Shown one piece after another: positions 35,572 through 44,350 of a DNA stretch of 64,000 bases (within the stretch, counting starts at the first letter, position 1; every line of letters begins with the position of its first letter). Source of the stretch: Planctomycetota bacterium (GTDB taxonomy: Bacteria > Planctomycetota > UBA1135 > GCA-002686595). The DNA is taken from positions 1 through 64,000 of the forward strand of contig JADHOC010000018.1 in NCBI GenBank assembly GCA_016779205.1, given 5' to 3'. The position numbers and the translations under genes are program-made. The notes beneath the pieces were generated by a model, which was not told the DNA's origin, did not search any database, and saw nothing but the letters and a program-made list of their open reading frames with translations.

Positions 35572-36039
35572 ATGCTGGACCAGAGCCAACGCCAACCGGA
35601 GGAGCCGCCGCCCGACGAGGACGAGCTCCTGGCCATGGCGTACGCCGACGGGGAGCTGGGCCCCGACGAGGCCGCCGCCTTCGTGACTCGCCTGCGGGCG
35701 GAGCCTGAGCTCCTGCGCCTCGTGGCGGAGCACAGGGCCCTGGACGTCCTCGCCCGCCAGGTGGGCCTCCCCGAGCCCGCCGAGATCGACTGGTCCAACC
35801 TGAGGGAGGACCGCACCTACCGCGGGACCACCCTGGCCGGCTGGATCCTGCTCGTCGCCTCCGTGGCCATCGGCGCCGCGGTGGCCAGCGGGACCCTCCT
35901 GCTCGACACCACCGTCCCCGCCCCCGCTCGCATCCTCGCAGGGGCTGGCGTCCTCGGCCTCGCCCTGCTGTTCAGCTCGGTGTTGCGCCGTCGCCTGCGG
36001 GCCATTCCCCTCGACCCCTACCGCCACCTCCAGCGCTGA
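35572..36039 (+). CDS. Putative membrane anti-sigma factor
   Basis: A 155-residue protein. Its N-terminal cytosolic part (DELLAMAYADGELGPDEAAAFVTRL) has the short helical pattern of anti-sigma domains, but no HxxxCxxC zinc motif. Two membrane helices follow (GWILLVASVAIGAAVASGTLLL and ILAGAGVLGLALLFSSVL), then a basic tail. Position directly after the ECF sigma gene is the main evidence for its role. The ATG at 35572 starts the protein; the next gene follows one base after its stop. Confidence 0.65.
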   Translation: MLDQSQRQPEEPPPDEDELLAMAYADGELGPDEAAAFVTRLRAEPELLRLVAEHRALDVLARQVGLPEPAEIDWSNLREDRTYRGTTLAGWILLVASVAIGAAVASGTLLLDTTVPAPARILAGAGVLGLALLFSSVLRRRLRAIPLDPYRHLQR

Positions 36040-36040
36040 G

Positions 36041-36370
36041 ATGTTGATCCTGACCACCGACGAGGTCGCCGCCGCGAAGATCACCGAGAGCCTCGGGCTC
36101 GTGCGCGGGACGACCGTCCGAACACGCCACTGGGGCCACCACCTGATCGCCTCCTTCAAGGGGCTCGTGGGCGGCGAGGTGCACGAGTACACCAAGGTCA
36201 TCGCGGAGGCCCGTGAGGAGGCGCTGGACCGAATGAAGGCCGAGGCCTTCGCCCTCGGCGCGGACGCGGTGGTCGGCTTCCGCTTCGCGACGAGCGAGGT
36301 GGCGAAGAACTGCGCCGAGGTCGTGGCCTACGGCACGGCGGTGAAGCTGGTCCGCGCGGACCAGAGCTGA
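36041..36370 (+). CDS. UPF0145 (YbjQ) family protein
   Basis: A 109-residue protein of the UPF0145/YbjQ family: MLILTTDEVAAAKITESLGLVRGTTVRT, the central GGEVHEYTKVIAEAREEALDRMKAEA, and GADAVVGFRFATSEV. Members form compact pentamers and were once proposed to bind heavy metals, but their function is unclear. It is the last gene of the lpxB-sigma-anti-sigma unit, with one base between it and the anti-sigma stop. Confidence 0.9.
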   Translation: MLILTTDEVAAAKITESLGLVRGTTVRTRHWGHHLIASFKGLVGGEVHEYTKVIAEAREEALDRMKAEAFALGADAVVGFRFATSEVAKNCAEVVAYGTAVKLVRADQS

Positions 36371-36400
36371 GCGCCGACGCCGCTGGACCCGGACGGTCGC

Positions 36401-37066
36401 TCAGTAGCGAGCGAGGATCTCGTCGAGGCCCTTTCGGTCGAGCGCAGGGACCTGGCAGCCGTCCGCGGGGTAGCCCACCGGGATGAGCAGGAACGCCCGC
36501 TCGTTCGCGGGCCGGTCGAGCACCTTCGCCAGGAAGCCCATGGGGCTCGGGGTGTGCGTCAGCGTCACCAGGCCCGCGGCGTTCAGCGCCGCGAGCAGCA
36601 TCCCGCTCGCGATCCCCACGGACTCCTGGGTGTAGTAGTTCTGCCCTTGACCCCCATCCTCCTGGAGCTCCCAGGCGTGGCGAAAGACGATGATCAGCGC
36701 GGGAGCGATCTCGAGGAACGGCTTGCTCGCGTCCGTCCCGAAGGGCTGAAGATCCGCGAGCCACTCGTCGTTCATGCGGCCGCTGTAGTTCGCCCGCTCC
36801 TCCTCCTCGGCCGCCGCTCGGATCCTCGACTTGAGCTCGGGGTCCGTGACGAGGGCGAAGGTCCAGGGCTGCTTGTGGGCGCCCGACGGCGCGGTCCCCG
36901 CCGCCCGGATGCAGTCCTCGAGCACTCCCACCGGCACCGGCTCCGGCGAGAAGGACCGTACCGAGCGCCGCCGATCGGCCTCGGCGGCGAAGGCCGCAGC
37001 CCGCGCGCGCATCTCGTCCTCCCCCAGGCGGTGGAACTCGAGCGGAATGAAGGGGGCATCGGCCAT
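36401..37066 (-). CDS. Nitroreductase family protein
   Basis: A 221-residue FMN-dependent oxidoreductase of the nitroreductase superfamily. FMN-binding motifs are visible: RRRSVRSFSPEPVP near residue 33, GTAPSGAHKQPWTFALV, and the C-terminal LTHTPSPMGFLAKVLDRPANERAFLLIPVGYP, close to BluB/iodotyrosine-dehalogenase-like members. The physiological substrate is unknown. It is convergent with the UPF0145 gene and 134 bp from the next gene. No Shine-Dalgarno and no clear -10 is seen. Confidence 0.88.
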   Translation of the reverse strand: MADAPFIPLEFHRLGEDEMRARAAAFAAEADRRRSVRSFSPEPVPVGVLEDCIRAAGTAPSGAHKQPWTFALVTDPELKSRIRAAAEEEERANYSGRMNDEWLADLQPFGTDASKPFLEIAPALIIVFRHAWELQEDGGQGQNYYTQESVGIASGMLLAALNAAGLVTLTHTPSPMGFLAKVLDRPANERAFLLIPVGYPADGCQVPALDRKGLDEILARY

Positions 37067-37162
37067 GGGGACACCAGGGATGTGGACAATGGGGTGAACC
37101 TCCCTGGCGGCGCGCCGTTGCGGGGGGCGTCCAGGGCCGCGCGCCTGCCCCGCCCCGAAGGG

Positions 37163-37191
37163 GTGACCTGCGCGCGAGGCTCGACTACGTT
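37163..37191 (+). promoter_or_regulatory. Sigma-70-type promoter for the toroid protein
   Basis: GTGACC at 37163-37168, a 17-base spacer, then TACGTT at 37186-37191. The -10 ends 9 bases before the ATG at 37201, so the transcript would be leaderless or nearly so. Confidence 0.4.
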
Positions 37192-37200
37192 ACCGACGTC

Positions 37201-38940
37201 ATGCTGAGACTGCTCACCCTCCCCCTCGCTATCGCCCTCTCCGGCTTGGCCCTCGCCGGTCTCTCGTCCGCCCAGGCTCCCAGCGCAGACGACCTCCCGG
37301 ACCTGAAGGACGAGATCGACTTCTCGATCCGGTGGCTGAGGAGCACCCAGAACCCCGAGACCGGCGCCTACGGTGGCGACATCGAGGGGACCGCGTGGGT
37401 CCTCTTCGCCCTGGCGAAGAGCCCCCGCAAGTACGAGCGGCCCGACGGGCCGTTCGTCTCCAAGGCCCTGGACTATCTCCTCTCGCTCCAGAGAGAGGAC
37501 GGGTCGTTCGTGGACGCGGACCGGCCCGAGGGCACCTCCCTGGGCACGACCCGCGCCGCGGCCGCCGCGCTCTCGGTGCACATCGGAGATCGCACCGTGG
37601 CGCCCCTCGGCAAGGCCCTCAAGGTCCTGGCGAGCGAGGGCATCGACGCGCCTTCCCTCGAACAGATCGAGGTCCCCGGCGACGCCCCCGGGGCCACCCG
37701 GCTCGCCATCCAGCTCCTCAATGACCGCGCCCCCGAGGGTTCGTGGGACGGCGCCAAGGGCAAGGTCACCGAGACCGCGCGCGCCATCGAGGCGCTGACG
37801 CGGATCCGCAGCCAGCTCGCCCCGCCGGCCCAGCCCGCGGGCAAGCCCTCCCCCCTCCCGCGCTACTCCCCCGCCACCCGGGTCGACATCGACGAGGCGG
37901 TCCTGCGCGGCGCACGCTTCCTCATCGCCGCGGGCGAGGGCGCACGCTGGGGTGCACCCGGCGCACCCGACGCCGGCCTGACCGCCATGGTCACCAGCGC
38001 GCTGCTCGAGGTCCCCCAGCCGCGCCCCGCGGACATCCAGGCCGTGATCGACGACGCCCTGGGCTGGCTGGTGACCCATCAGAAGCCGAACGGCTCCATC
38101 CACCAGGGGCGCCTCGCGAACTACGTCACCTCGGCCTCGATCATGGCCCTGGCCTCGGAGCCAAGGTACGCCGACCAGGTACTGCGCGCGCGGAACTGGC
38201 TCATCAGGCTCCAGGCCGACGAGGGCGAGGGCTACTCGGAGGGGGACCTCTACTACGGCGGCATCGGCTACGGCGGGGACGAGCGCCCCGACCTCTCCAA
38301 CCTCCAGATGTCCCTGGAGGCCCTCGCCGCCTCGGGGCTCTCCCGGGACGACGCCGCGTTCCAGCGCGCCCTCAAGTTCCTGGAGCGGTGCCAGAACCGC
38401 TCCGAGACCAACGACGTGGAGCTGACCCGCAAGGGCATCGTCATCAAGTCCGGCAACGACGGCGGCGCGGGCTACGCCCCCGGCGACTCCAAGGCAGGCT
38501 TCGTCCAGCTGGCCGACGGCACCGAGGTCCCCCGCTCCTACGGCTCCATGACCTACGCCCTGCTCAAGAGCTTCGTCTTCGCGGGCCTGAGCAAGGATGA
38601 CCCCCGAGTGGAGGCCTGCTGGAAGTGGCTCTGCGAGAACTACACCCTCGACGTCAACCCCGGCTTCGATCCCGGCGGCGACCCGGTCGCCCCCTACCAG
38701 GGCCTCTACTACTACTTCCACACCATGGCGAAGGCCCTCGACGTCTACGGCGTCGACGCGGTGATCGACGCCAAGGGCGTGGAGCACGACTGGCGGGCCG
38801 AGCTCGCGGGCCGGCTCCTCTCCCTGCAGGACCGCGGCAACGGCAGCTGGGCCAACCGGAACGCGCCCCGCTGGTGGGAGGGCAACCCGGTCCTCGCCAC
38901 GAGCTACGCCCTGCTCAGCCTCGGCGCCGCGCGCAAGTGA
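37201..38940 (+). CDS. Exported prenyltransferase/squalene-cyclase-like toroid protein
   Basis: A 579-residue protein with a signal peptide (LTLPLAIALSGLALAGL, cleavage after SSAQA). The body is built of repeated alpha-alpha hairpins of the prenyltransferase/squalene-oxidase type (YLLSLQREDGSFV, WLVTHQKPNGSIHQGR, SLQDRGNGSWANRN). The DxDD acid motif needed for cyclase chemistry is not visible and export argues against a terpene role. Similar proteins are frequent in Planctomycetota with unknown function. It is convergent with the sulfatase gene, the two stops being adjacent. Confidence 0.85.
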   Translation: MLRLLTLPLAIALSGLALAGLSSAQAPSADDLPDLKDEIDFSIRWLRSTQNPETGAYGGDIEGTAWVLFALAKSPRKYERPDGPFVSKALDYLLSLQREDGSFVDADRPEGTSLGTTRAAAAALSVHIGDRTVAPLGKALKVLASEGIDAPSLEQIEVPGDAPGATRLAIQLLNDRAPEGSWDGAKGKVTETARAIEALTRIRSQLAPPAQPAGKPSPLPRYSPATRVDIDEAVLRGARFLIAAGEGARWGAPGAPDAGLTAMVTSALLEVPQPRPADIQAVIDDALGWLVTHQKPNGSIHQGRLANYVTSASIMALASEPRYADQVLRARNWLIRLQADEGEGYSEGDLYYGGIGYGGDERPDLSNLQMSLEALAASGLSRDDAAFQRALKFLERCQNRSETNDVELTRKGIVIKSGNDGGAGYAPGDSKAGFVQLADGTEVPRSYGSMTYALLKSFVFAGLSKDDPRVEACWKWLCENYTLDVNPGFDPGGDPVAPYQGLYYYFHTMAKALDVYGVDAVIDAKGVEHDWRAELAGRLLSLQDRGNGSWANRNAPRWWEGNPVLATSYALLSLGAARK

Positions 38941-40290
38941 TCAGCGGCCCGGGTCGCTGACCAGGTCGCTCTCGGCCACCAGGCGCCGCCCCTCGGCGAG
39001 CGCCTCCGCGGCGGGGGGGGCCGCTGCGAGGTTGACCAGCTCCTCAGGGTCTCGGGCCAGGTCGTAGAGCTCCTCCGCCGGACGGAACTGCAGGCGCTGA
39101 ACTCGCCCGGCGAGGGCCGCGTCGCCCGCCGCCGCGCGCACCATCTCGGGCCAGGTGTCGGACGTGAGCATCACCGCGTTCTCGAAGCGGAGCCCCTCGC
39201 CCCAGGTGCGGATGTACTTCCAGTCGCCGAAGCGGACCGAGCGGGAGGGGACCGCGGGCTCGACCCGGTGGGCGTCGTGGGTGCCGAAGATGCACGTGCG
39301 CCAGCCCTCGGGGTCCTCGCCCTCCAGCAGCGGAACCAGGGACCGGCCGTCGAAGGCGCCGGGCACGATCCCCGACCCCGCGAGGTCCAGGAAGGTGGGG
39401 AGCAGATCGGTCAGGGAGACGAGGTGGTCGTCGTCACCGGGCTCCACGCCGGCCCCGAAGGCCAGCAGCGGCATGCGGATCCCCGCCTCGTAGAGCGTCG
39501 TCTTGGCGAAGGGGAAGGGCGGGCCGTTGTCGCTGGTGAAGAACCCCACCATCTCGTCGCTCCCCTCCTCGCTGGAGAGGCGGTCGAGCATGGCCCCCAC
39601 CGTGGCGTCCATACGCCGGAGGCCGTCATGGAAGCGGGCCAGCTCGGCCCGGACCGCAGGGGTATCCAGGAGCGCGCCGGGGACGGCGACGGCGTCAGGG
39701 TCGTGGGGCGGCGGGGAGCCCTCGCCGAAGGGAGCTCCGTCCGTGGGGAAGGGCCAGTGGCTGTCCCGGAAGTTCACCACGAGGGCCCACGGCCTGCCGT
39801 CATCCTCGGCGAGGAAGGCATCGAGCTGATCCACGTGCCACTGGAGGCTGCGCGCCCCCTCGTCCTCGCGGCCCGAGCGGGAGAGGAAGTCGAACGGGAA
39901 GCGGCGCAGGGGCTTCGCGCCCACCTTGCCGATGAGCCCCGTCCGGTAGCCCAGCTCCCCGAGGAGTTCGCCCCAGACGGGGATGTCATCGGCGATGGGC
40001 CCGAAGCCGTTGGCGCCGTGCCGGGCGGGCATGAGCCCCGTGTAGATGGAGGAGCGCGAGGGGGTGCAGACGGCGCTCGGCGCGTACGCCCGGGTGAAGC
40101 GCCGGCCCTCACCGGCGACGGCGTCGAGTCGAGGGGTCTGGACCCCCTCGGCGCCGTAGCAGCCGAGCACCACCCCCTGGTCGTCCGAGACCAGGAGGAG
40201 CAGATCGGGGCGGGGATCCGCCGCGGAATCCTGCGGCGGGGCACCGCAGCTGACACTCAGCACGGCAAGCAGGACGAATCCGAGGCGCAT
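38941..40290 (-). CDS. Lipoprotein sulfatase
   Basis: A 449-residue arylsulfatase-family hydrolase. The signal peptide ends in a lipobox (LSVSC, Cys15), predicting an outer-face lipoprotein. Asp residues in LLLVSDDQG bind calcium. The formylglycine motif CTPSR has Cys75, then SIYTGLMPARHG. TSDNGPPF supplies further metal ligands. Cysteine-type sulfatases need an activating enzyme encoded elsewhere. It probably removes sulfate from extracellular glycans, as is typical of Planctomycetota. CACAAT lies 6 bases before the ATG, and the opposite strand (TATTGT) may serve the divergent M48 gene. Confidence 0.93.
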   Translation of the reverse strand: MRLGFVLLAVLSVSCGAPPQDSAADPRPDLLLLVSDDQGVVLGCYGAEGVQTPRLDAVAGEGRRFTRAYAPSAVCTPSRSSIYTGLMPARHGANGFGPIADDIPVWGELLGELGYRTGLIGKVGAKPLRRFPFDFLSRSGREDEGARSLQWHVDQLDAFLAEDDGRPWALVVNFRDSHWPFPTDGAPFGEGSPPPHDPDAVAVPGALLDTPAVRAELARFHDGLRRMDATVGAMLDRLSSEEGSDEMVGFFTSDNGPPFPFAKTTLYEAGIRMPLLAFGAGVEPGDDDHLVSLTDLLPTFLDLAGSGIVPGAFDGRSLVPLLEGEDPEGWRTCIFGTHDAHRVEPAVPSRSVRFGDWKYIRTWGEGLRFENAVMLTSDTWPEMVRAAAGDAALAGRVQRLQFRPAEELYDLARDPEELVNLAAAPPAAEALAEGRRLVAESDLVSDPGR

Positions 40291-40327
40291 GGCGGTATTG
40301 TGCCTCCAGCGAGACCACGATTCCCCC

Positions 40328-41452
40328 ATGCAGGACGAGTTCAAGACCCACATGGTCCTCGACGGCTTCCAGGTCGCCGGGGGCCAGCGACGCCCCACCA
40401 AACTCACGCTGGATCAGGAGGGGATCTCGGCCGACGGCGGCGAGCGCGAGGCATGGCGCCACGTGAAGCTCCGGCGGGACGAGGCGGACGGTGCCGTGCT
40501 GGTGGTGACCCGCAGCCGCGTCCTCGGGTCGGAGCACCCCGCGTTCCTGCGCTCCGTGGAGGGCGCCGCGGGCAACACCCTCGACCGCGAGCTGGCCAAG
40601 CTCGTCGGCGGCACCGTGGGGCTCAGGGGATCGAACGTCCTCGGCTGCGTCGGCTTCGTCGTCCTCCTGTGGGTGATGGTGACCGCGGTCCCGGGGTGCT
40701 TCCGCTCCACCATGGACGCCGCCGTGGACCATCTCCCCTACTCGGTGGACGAGGAGCTCGGCGAGGTCACGGTGGAGTCCATGGAGGCGGGCGACGTTCT
40801 GGACGACCCGGAGGTTCAAGCTGCCATCGAGCAGATGGTGGACCGCCTCAGCGACCGGTTCGAGGACACCGACGTGGACCCCGCTGACGTCACCTGGGAC
40901 GTGCGGATCGTGGAGAGCGACGAGGTCAACGCCTTCGCCCTGCCCGGCGGCTACATCACCGTGTACACCGGCCTGATCCGGGAGGCGACGAGCCCCGACA
41001 TGGTCGCCGGGGTGATCGGTCACGAGATGGCCCACGTGCTCCAGCGCCACGGGGTCCGCCGGGTCGCGAACCAGCTCGGGCTCTTCGCCGGGGTCCAGCT
41101 CATCTTCGGAGGCACGGGGGAGCTCGTCGGGATGGCCGGGGAGGTGCTCGCCCTCGCCAAGGGCCGCGAGTGGGATCGCGCCCAAGAGACCGAGGCGGAC
41201 GTGCTCGGGACCACCGCCATGATCCGCGCGGGCCTCGACGCCCGTGAGCTCGGCGAGTTCTTCCTGATCCTGAAGGAGAAGAATGGCGACACGCCCGACG
41301 CCCTGAGCTGGCTCAGCACCCACCCGATGCACTCTGCGCGGGTACGAGAGATCGAGGCCCAGGTCGACGCGGCCGAGGGCGTAGCGCCCGACCCCCTCGA
41401 CCTGGACTGGGAGGACATCCTCCGCCGGGTCGGCGGCGGGGAGGACGATTGA
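40328..41452 (+). CDS. M48-family membrane metallopeptidase
   Basis: A 374-residue protein. An N-terminal cytoplasmic region (about 100 residues) precedes a membrane segment (VLGCVGFVVLLWVMVTAVPG). The catalytic domain has NAFALPGGYITVYTGLI, then the zinc motif GVIGHEMAHVLQRHG (HExxH) and the downstream Glu in QETEADVLG. This matches the M48/BepA-like family that degrades or chaperones outer-membrane proteins. The orientation places the active site outside the cytoplasm. The next gene starts at an overlapping TTG. Confidence 0.9.
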   Translation: MQDEFKTHMVLDGFQVAGGQRRPTKLTLDQEGISADGGEREAWRHVKLRRDEADGAVLVVTRSRVLGSEHPAFLRSVEGAAGNTLDRELAKLVGGTVGLRGSNVLGCVGFVVLLWVMVTAVPGCFRSTMDAAVDHLPYSVDEELGEVTVESMEAGDVLDDPEVQAAIEQMVDRLSDRFEDTDVDPADVTWDVRIVESDEVNAFALPGGYITVYTGLIREATSPDMVAGVIGHEMAHVLQRHGVRRVANQLGLFAGVQLIFGGTGELVGMAGEVLALAKGREWDRAQETEADVLGTTAMIRAGLDARELGEFFLILKEKNGDTPDALSWLSTHPMHSARVREIEAQVDAAEGVAPDPLDLDWEDILRRVGGGEDD

Positions 41453-42033
41453 GCGCCCCCAAGGAGGGCGTCCCTGGCGCCCCCACGGACTGGGGGGCGG
41501 CGGGCACCCTGGAGGACCTGCTCGGCCTGACACGGCGCTTCCTGACCGGGGCCCTCGACCGGTTCCCCGGCTGGGGCGCCGGCGACCTCGACGACGAGAC
41601 CGACGACCTGCGGGAGGGGCTGCTCCGCGCCGTGGGCGCCGGAGTGCTCCCCGTCGCCTCACAGCCCGGCGAGCCCTTCGCCCCGGGTCACGACGGCCTC
41701 GACTGGGGCCGGCGTGCCTTCGTGGGCGGCTTCCTGGCCCCGGAGCGAGCGGCTGCCATCGCCGCGGCCGTGGCGCCCCTGGGCCTCGAGGTCCTGCTCC
41801 AGGGCCCGGGCCAGCCTCCGTCCACGCGCTCGGTCCCCGTGGGCCTGCGGGACGGGCTGCCGTTCCTCGTCCTCGGTCCCGACGCCAGGGAGCAGGAGCT
41901 CGAGATCTTCGCCGAGGGCGCCGGCCCCCGCGCCGAGGCCGCCCTCGCACGCTGCGCCTACCTGTGGCTCTTCGACCCTGTCTGGGGCCGCCGGGAGGCG
42001 CTCCCGGCCGCTCTCGTGTCCCTGCCGCAATAG
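41449..42033 (+). CDS. Hypothetical protein (DUF6919-like)
   Basis: A 194-residue soluble protein. The pattern LEDLLGLTRRFLTGAL, VLPVASQPGEPF and RRAFVGGFLAPERAAAIAAA is reminiscent of the DUF6919 family, but this is from memory. No catalytic motif is evident. It starts at TTG, overlapping the M48 stop by 4 bp, so it is translated with it. It ends at TAG. Confidence 0.6.
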   Translation: MSAPKEGVPGAPTDWGAAGTLEDLLGLTRRFLTGALDRFPGWGAGDLDDETDDLREGLLRAVGAGVLPVASQPGEPFAPGHDGLDWGRRAFVGGFLAPERAAAIAAAVAPLGLEVLLQGPGQPPSTRSVPVGLRDGLPFLVLGPDAREQELEIFAEGAGPRAEAALARCAYLWLFDPVWGRREALPAALVSLPQ

Positions 42034-42126
42034 GCCCCCCGCCCCGGTAGGATTCCCGGGCGCCACCAACGGGCCCGCCGCCCCGCCGTACACGCGACGT
42101 CCCCTTCACCTCGCCCAAGACTCAGC

Positions 42127-43200
42127 ATGGACCGTCCCCGCCTCCCCGGCTTCGCCCTCGCCTGCGGCCTCCTCTGGCTCCTCGCCGGGGCGCTCTACAA
42201 GTTCTTCGACGGGTCGCCGAACGACCTCCCTCAGCCGGTGGTCGAGCACTCGCCCTTCGGCAAGTTCGACACGTTCCGCCTCGCCATCGCGGCCGAGTTC
42301 GCGGTGGTCGGCCTCGTGCTCACGGTCCCTCGCCTCGGCTGGATCGCCCTGGGCGGGATCTTCTCGGTGTTCCTCGCGGTGCTCGTCCCGCTCGCCCTCG
42401 GGGGTGAGTCCTCCTGCGGGTGCTTCGGCTCCAACGTGACCATCGCGCCTTGGCAGATGATGCTCATCGACGGGAGCCTCCTGGGGCTGCTGCTCTTCTC
42501 GGCCCCGTGGCGGCTGCCGAAGGAGGCGGGGCTCGGCGCGCCCGCGTTCCTCCCCTTCCTCATCGTGGCGATCGTCGCCCCGCTGATGAAGCTCGACCCG
42601 CCGACGCTCCCCACGTTGATCCGCCCGGACGGGATCACCGCTGCCGCCCCACAGGGCGAGGGCGACGGCCAGGCCACCGATCCGGCACCGACAGGCGCCG
42701 ACCCGGACTCGCCCGCCGGCGAGACCGAGGATCCCGGGCCCGCGCCGGATGAGGAGGAAGCCGTGGAGCCGAACGATGAGCTCCCCGAGTTCTACGAGCT
42801 CCGCTCGGCGGACTGGACCGGCCAGGACTTCTACGCCACCGACATCGCCGCCTTCGCCGACCAGAGCATGGGCGCGGTGCTCCCCAACAGCCACGTGGTC
42901 GTCTATCGCCAGACCTGCGAGGTCTGCAAGGCGCACCTCGAGGAGCTCTGGGAGGAGGCCCAGAACGACCCGAATCGCTGGGCCAACGACGGCGGCGCCT
43001 CGGGTGGCCAGAGCCTCGTGCTGCTGCGGATCATCGAGAACAAGGACACCGCCGAGAACAACCTCTGCGAGCTGCTCCCGGAGCCCTCCCAGAAGGTGAC
43101 GCTCCCGGCCCTCAAGCGGGGCTATGGCATCACGACGCCCATCGCCTTCGACGTGGACGAGAACTTCATGGTGCAGAACGTGACCGACCTTCGGCACTGA
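42127..43200 (+). CDS. MauE/DoxX-like membrane protein fused to a thioredoxin-like domain
   Basis: A 357-residue protein. Residues 1 to about 175 carry four to five membrane helices and the CGCFGSN motif typical of the MauE family (quinone or disulfide redox partners). A Pro/Asp-rich linker (about 176-225) leads to a C-terminal domain with SHVVVYRQTCEVCKAHLEEL, i.e. a CxxC active site in a thioredoxin-like context. The fusion suggests transfer of electrons across the membrane to an extracytoplasmic disulfide exchange domain. No partner gene is adjacent. It is followed by a strong hairpin. Confidence 0.75.
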   Translation: MDRPRLPGFALACGLLWLLAGALYKFFDGSPNDLPQPVVEHSPFGKFDTFRLAIAAEFAVVGLVLTVPRLGWIALGGIFSVFLAVLVPLALGGESSCGCFGSNVTIAPWQMMLIDGSLLGLLLFSAPWRLPKEAGLGAPAFLPFLIVAIVAPLMKLDPPTLPTLIRPDGITAAAPQGEGDGQATDPAPTGADPDSPAGETEDPGPAPDEEEAVEPNDELPEFYELRSADWTGQDFYATDIAAFADQSMGAVLPNSHVVVYRQTCEVCKAHLEELWEEAQNDPNRWANDGGASGGQSLVLLRIIENKDTAENNLCELLPEPSQKVTLPALKRGYGITTPIAFDVDENFMVQNVTDLRH

Positions 43201-43231
43201 GCCGCGGTGCGGGCGCCGCCCACCCCCAAGT

Positions 43232-43273
43232 CCAACGGCCCGGCGCTCCCCTCGAGGAGTGCCGGGCCGTTGG
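43232..43273 (+). terminator. 18-bp hairpin after the MauE-like gene
   Basis: An 18-bp stem (one G-T pair) with 6-base loop, outer arms CCAACGGCCCGGC and its complement. It lies 31 bp after the MauE-like stop and 45 bp from the stop of the convergent methyltransferase gene. No T tract is present in either direction; it may work for both strands. Confidence 0.6.
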
Positions 43274-43317
43274 CGTGGGTCAGCCGTTCCGGGAGACGCT
43301 CCCGTCGACGGGGAGCC

Positions 43318-44238
43318 TCACTTGGCGGAGACGAGGTAGCCGAGCCAGGCCTCGCAGTTCTCACCGCGCTCGTCGATCTCGAAGACCCCGTCGCCCTCGT
43401 CCTCGTCGTCAGGGTCAGTCCCCTCGAACCAGGTCGTCACGTCCTTGAAGCCCGCGTCGTACAGCACGTCGCGGATCTCGCCGAGGTGCCAGAAGCGCCA
43501 GTCGTACTCGAAGGCGTTGGTCATCTCGGAGCCGTCGCGGAAGCGGAAGTGGATGGCCGTGAGGAACTGGCCGGTGCCGGGCACGTACTCCCGCTGGTCC
43601 CACACGTACTCGATCCCGCCGCCGAGGGAGCGGGGCTCCTCCTGCTCCACGGTGGCCTCGGGGCCGCCGTAGAGGTCCATCACGAAGATGCCGTCGTCGG
43701 CGAGGTTCTCCCGCACCGACTTGCAGTAGTCGAGCAGCTCCTTGCGCGTCTTGAAGCACCAGTAGCTGAAATTCTGCGCCGCGGTGATGTCCGGCTTGTG
43801 GGTCGACGGCGAGCGCACGTCGTCGAGGCGGAACTCCACGCGCTCGATCCCGTCCTTGACCTTGGTGAAGTTGTGGCGCTTACCCCACTCGATCGGCTCA
43901 GGGTCCAGGTCGACACCCTCGGCGCGCCGCTCGGGGTCCCGGCTCAGCCACTCCCCGCACATGGAGGCGGTGCCGCAGAAGTCCTCGCGGAAGCGCATGG
44001 GCTTGCTGTCCCGGTAGTGGGCGTAGGCCTTCTCCAGGAAGTCGATGTCCGTCTCCGGGGAGTTGACCGCGCGCTGGTACAGCTCGTAGCGGTCCGCGTT
44101 CTTGGCGTTCATCCGCCGGTCCCGCTTCTTGCCTTCCTTGCCGGGCTTGTCCTTGGCGCGCGATGTGCGCCCCCGCCCCTGGCTGTCTTTACCCTTGCCC
44201 TTCGGCTTGTCGCTCTTGGTCTTCGTGCTTGAGGCCAT
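43318..44238 (-). CDS. Class I methyltransferase with a basic N-terminal tail
   Basis: A 306-residue protein. The first 45 residues are highly basic and Lys/Arg/Gly-rich, suggesting nucleic-acid or ribosome contact. The SAM-binding core follows: REDFCGTASMCGEWLSRDP, AEGVDLDPEPIEWGKRH and IFVMDLYGGPEA. The segment YVWDQREYVPGTGQFLTAIHFRFRDG is characteristic of a conserved but uncharacterised methyltransferase family. AGGGGG lies 8-10 bases before the ATG and acts as Shine-Dalgarno. Confidence 0.75.
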   Translation of the reverse strand: MASSTKTKSDKPKGKGKDSQGRGRTSRAKDKPGKEGKKRDRRMNAKNADRYELYQRAVNSPETDIDFLEKAYAHYRDSKPMRFREDFCGTASMCGEWLSRDPERRAEGVDLDPEPIEWGKRHNFTKVKDGIERVEFRLDDVRSPSTHKPDITAAQNFSYWCFKTRKELLDYCKSVRENLADDGIFVMDLYGGPEATVEQEEPRSLGGGIEYVWDQREYVPGTGQFLTAIHFRFRDGSEMTNAFEYDWRFWHLGEIRDVLYDAGFKDVTTWFEGTDPDDEDEGDGVFEIDERGENCEAWLGYLVSAK

Positions 44239-44350
44239 ATAAATCCCCCTGAGTCTCGGTGCTCGCGCCGCTGCGCTGCGTGCGAGAAGGTTAGCGAGCG
44301 AGGCCGCGACTTTCGCGCCCCCGCTCGGGTTTCGGTTGGTCCGCGGTGGG

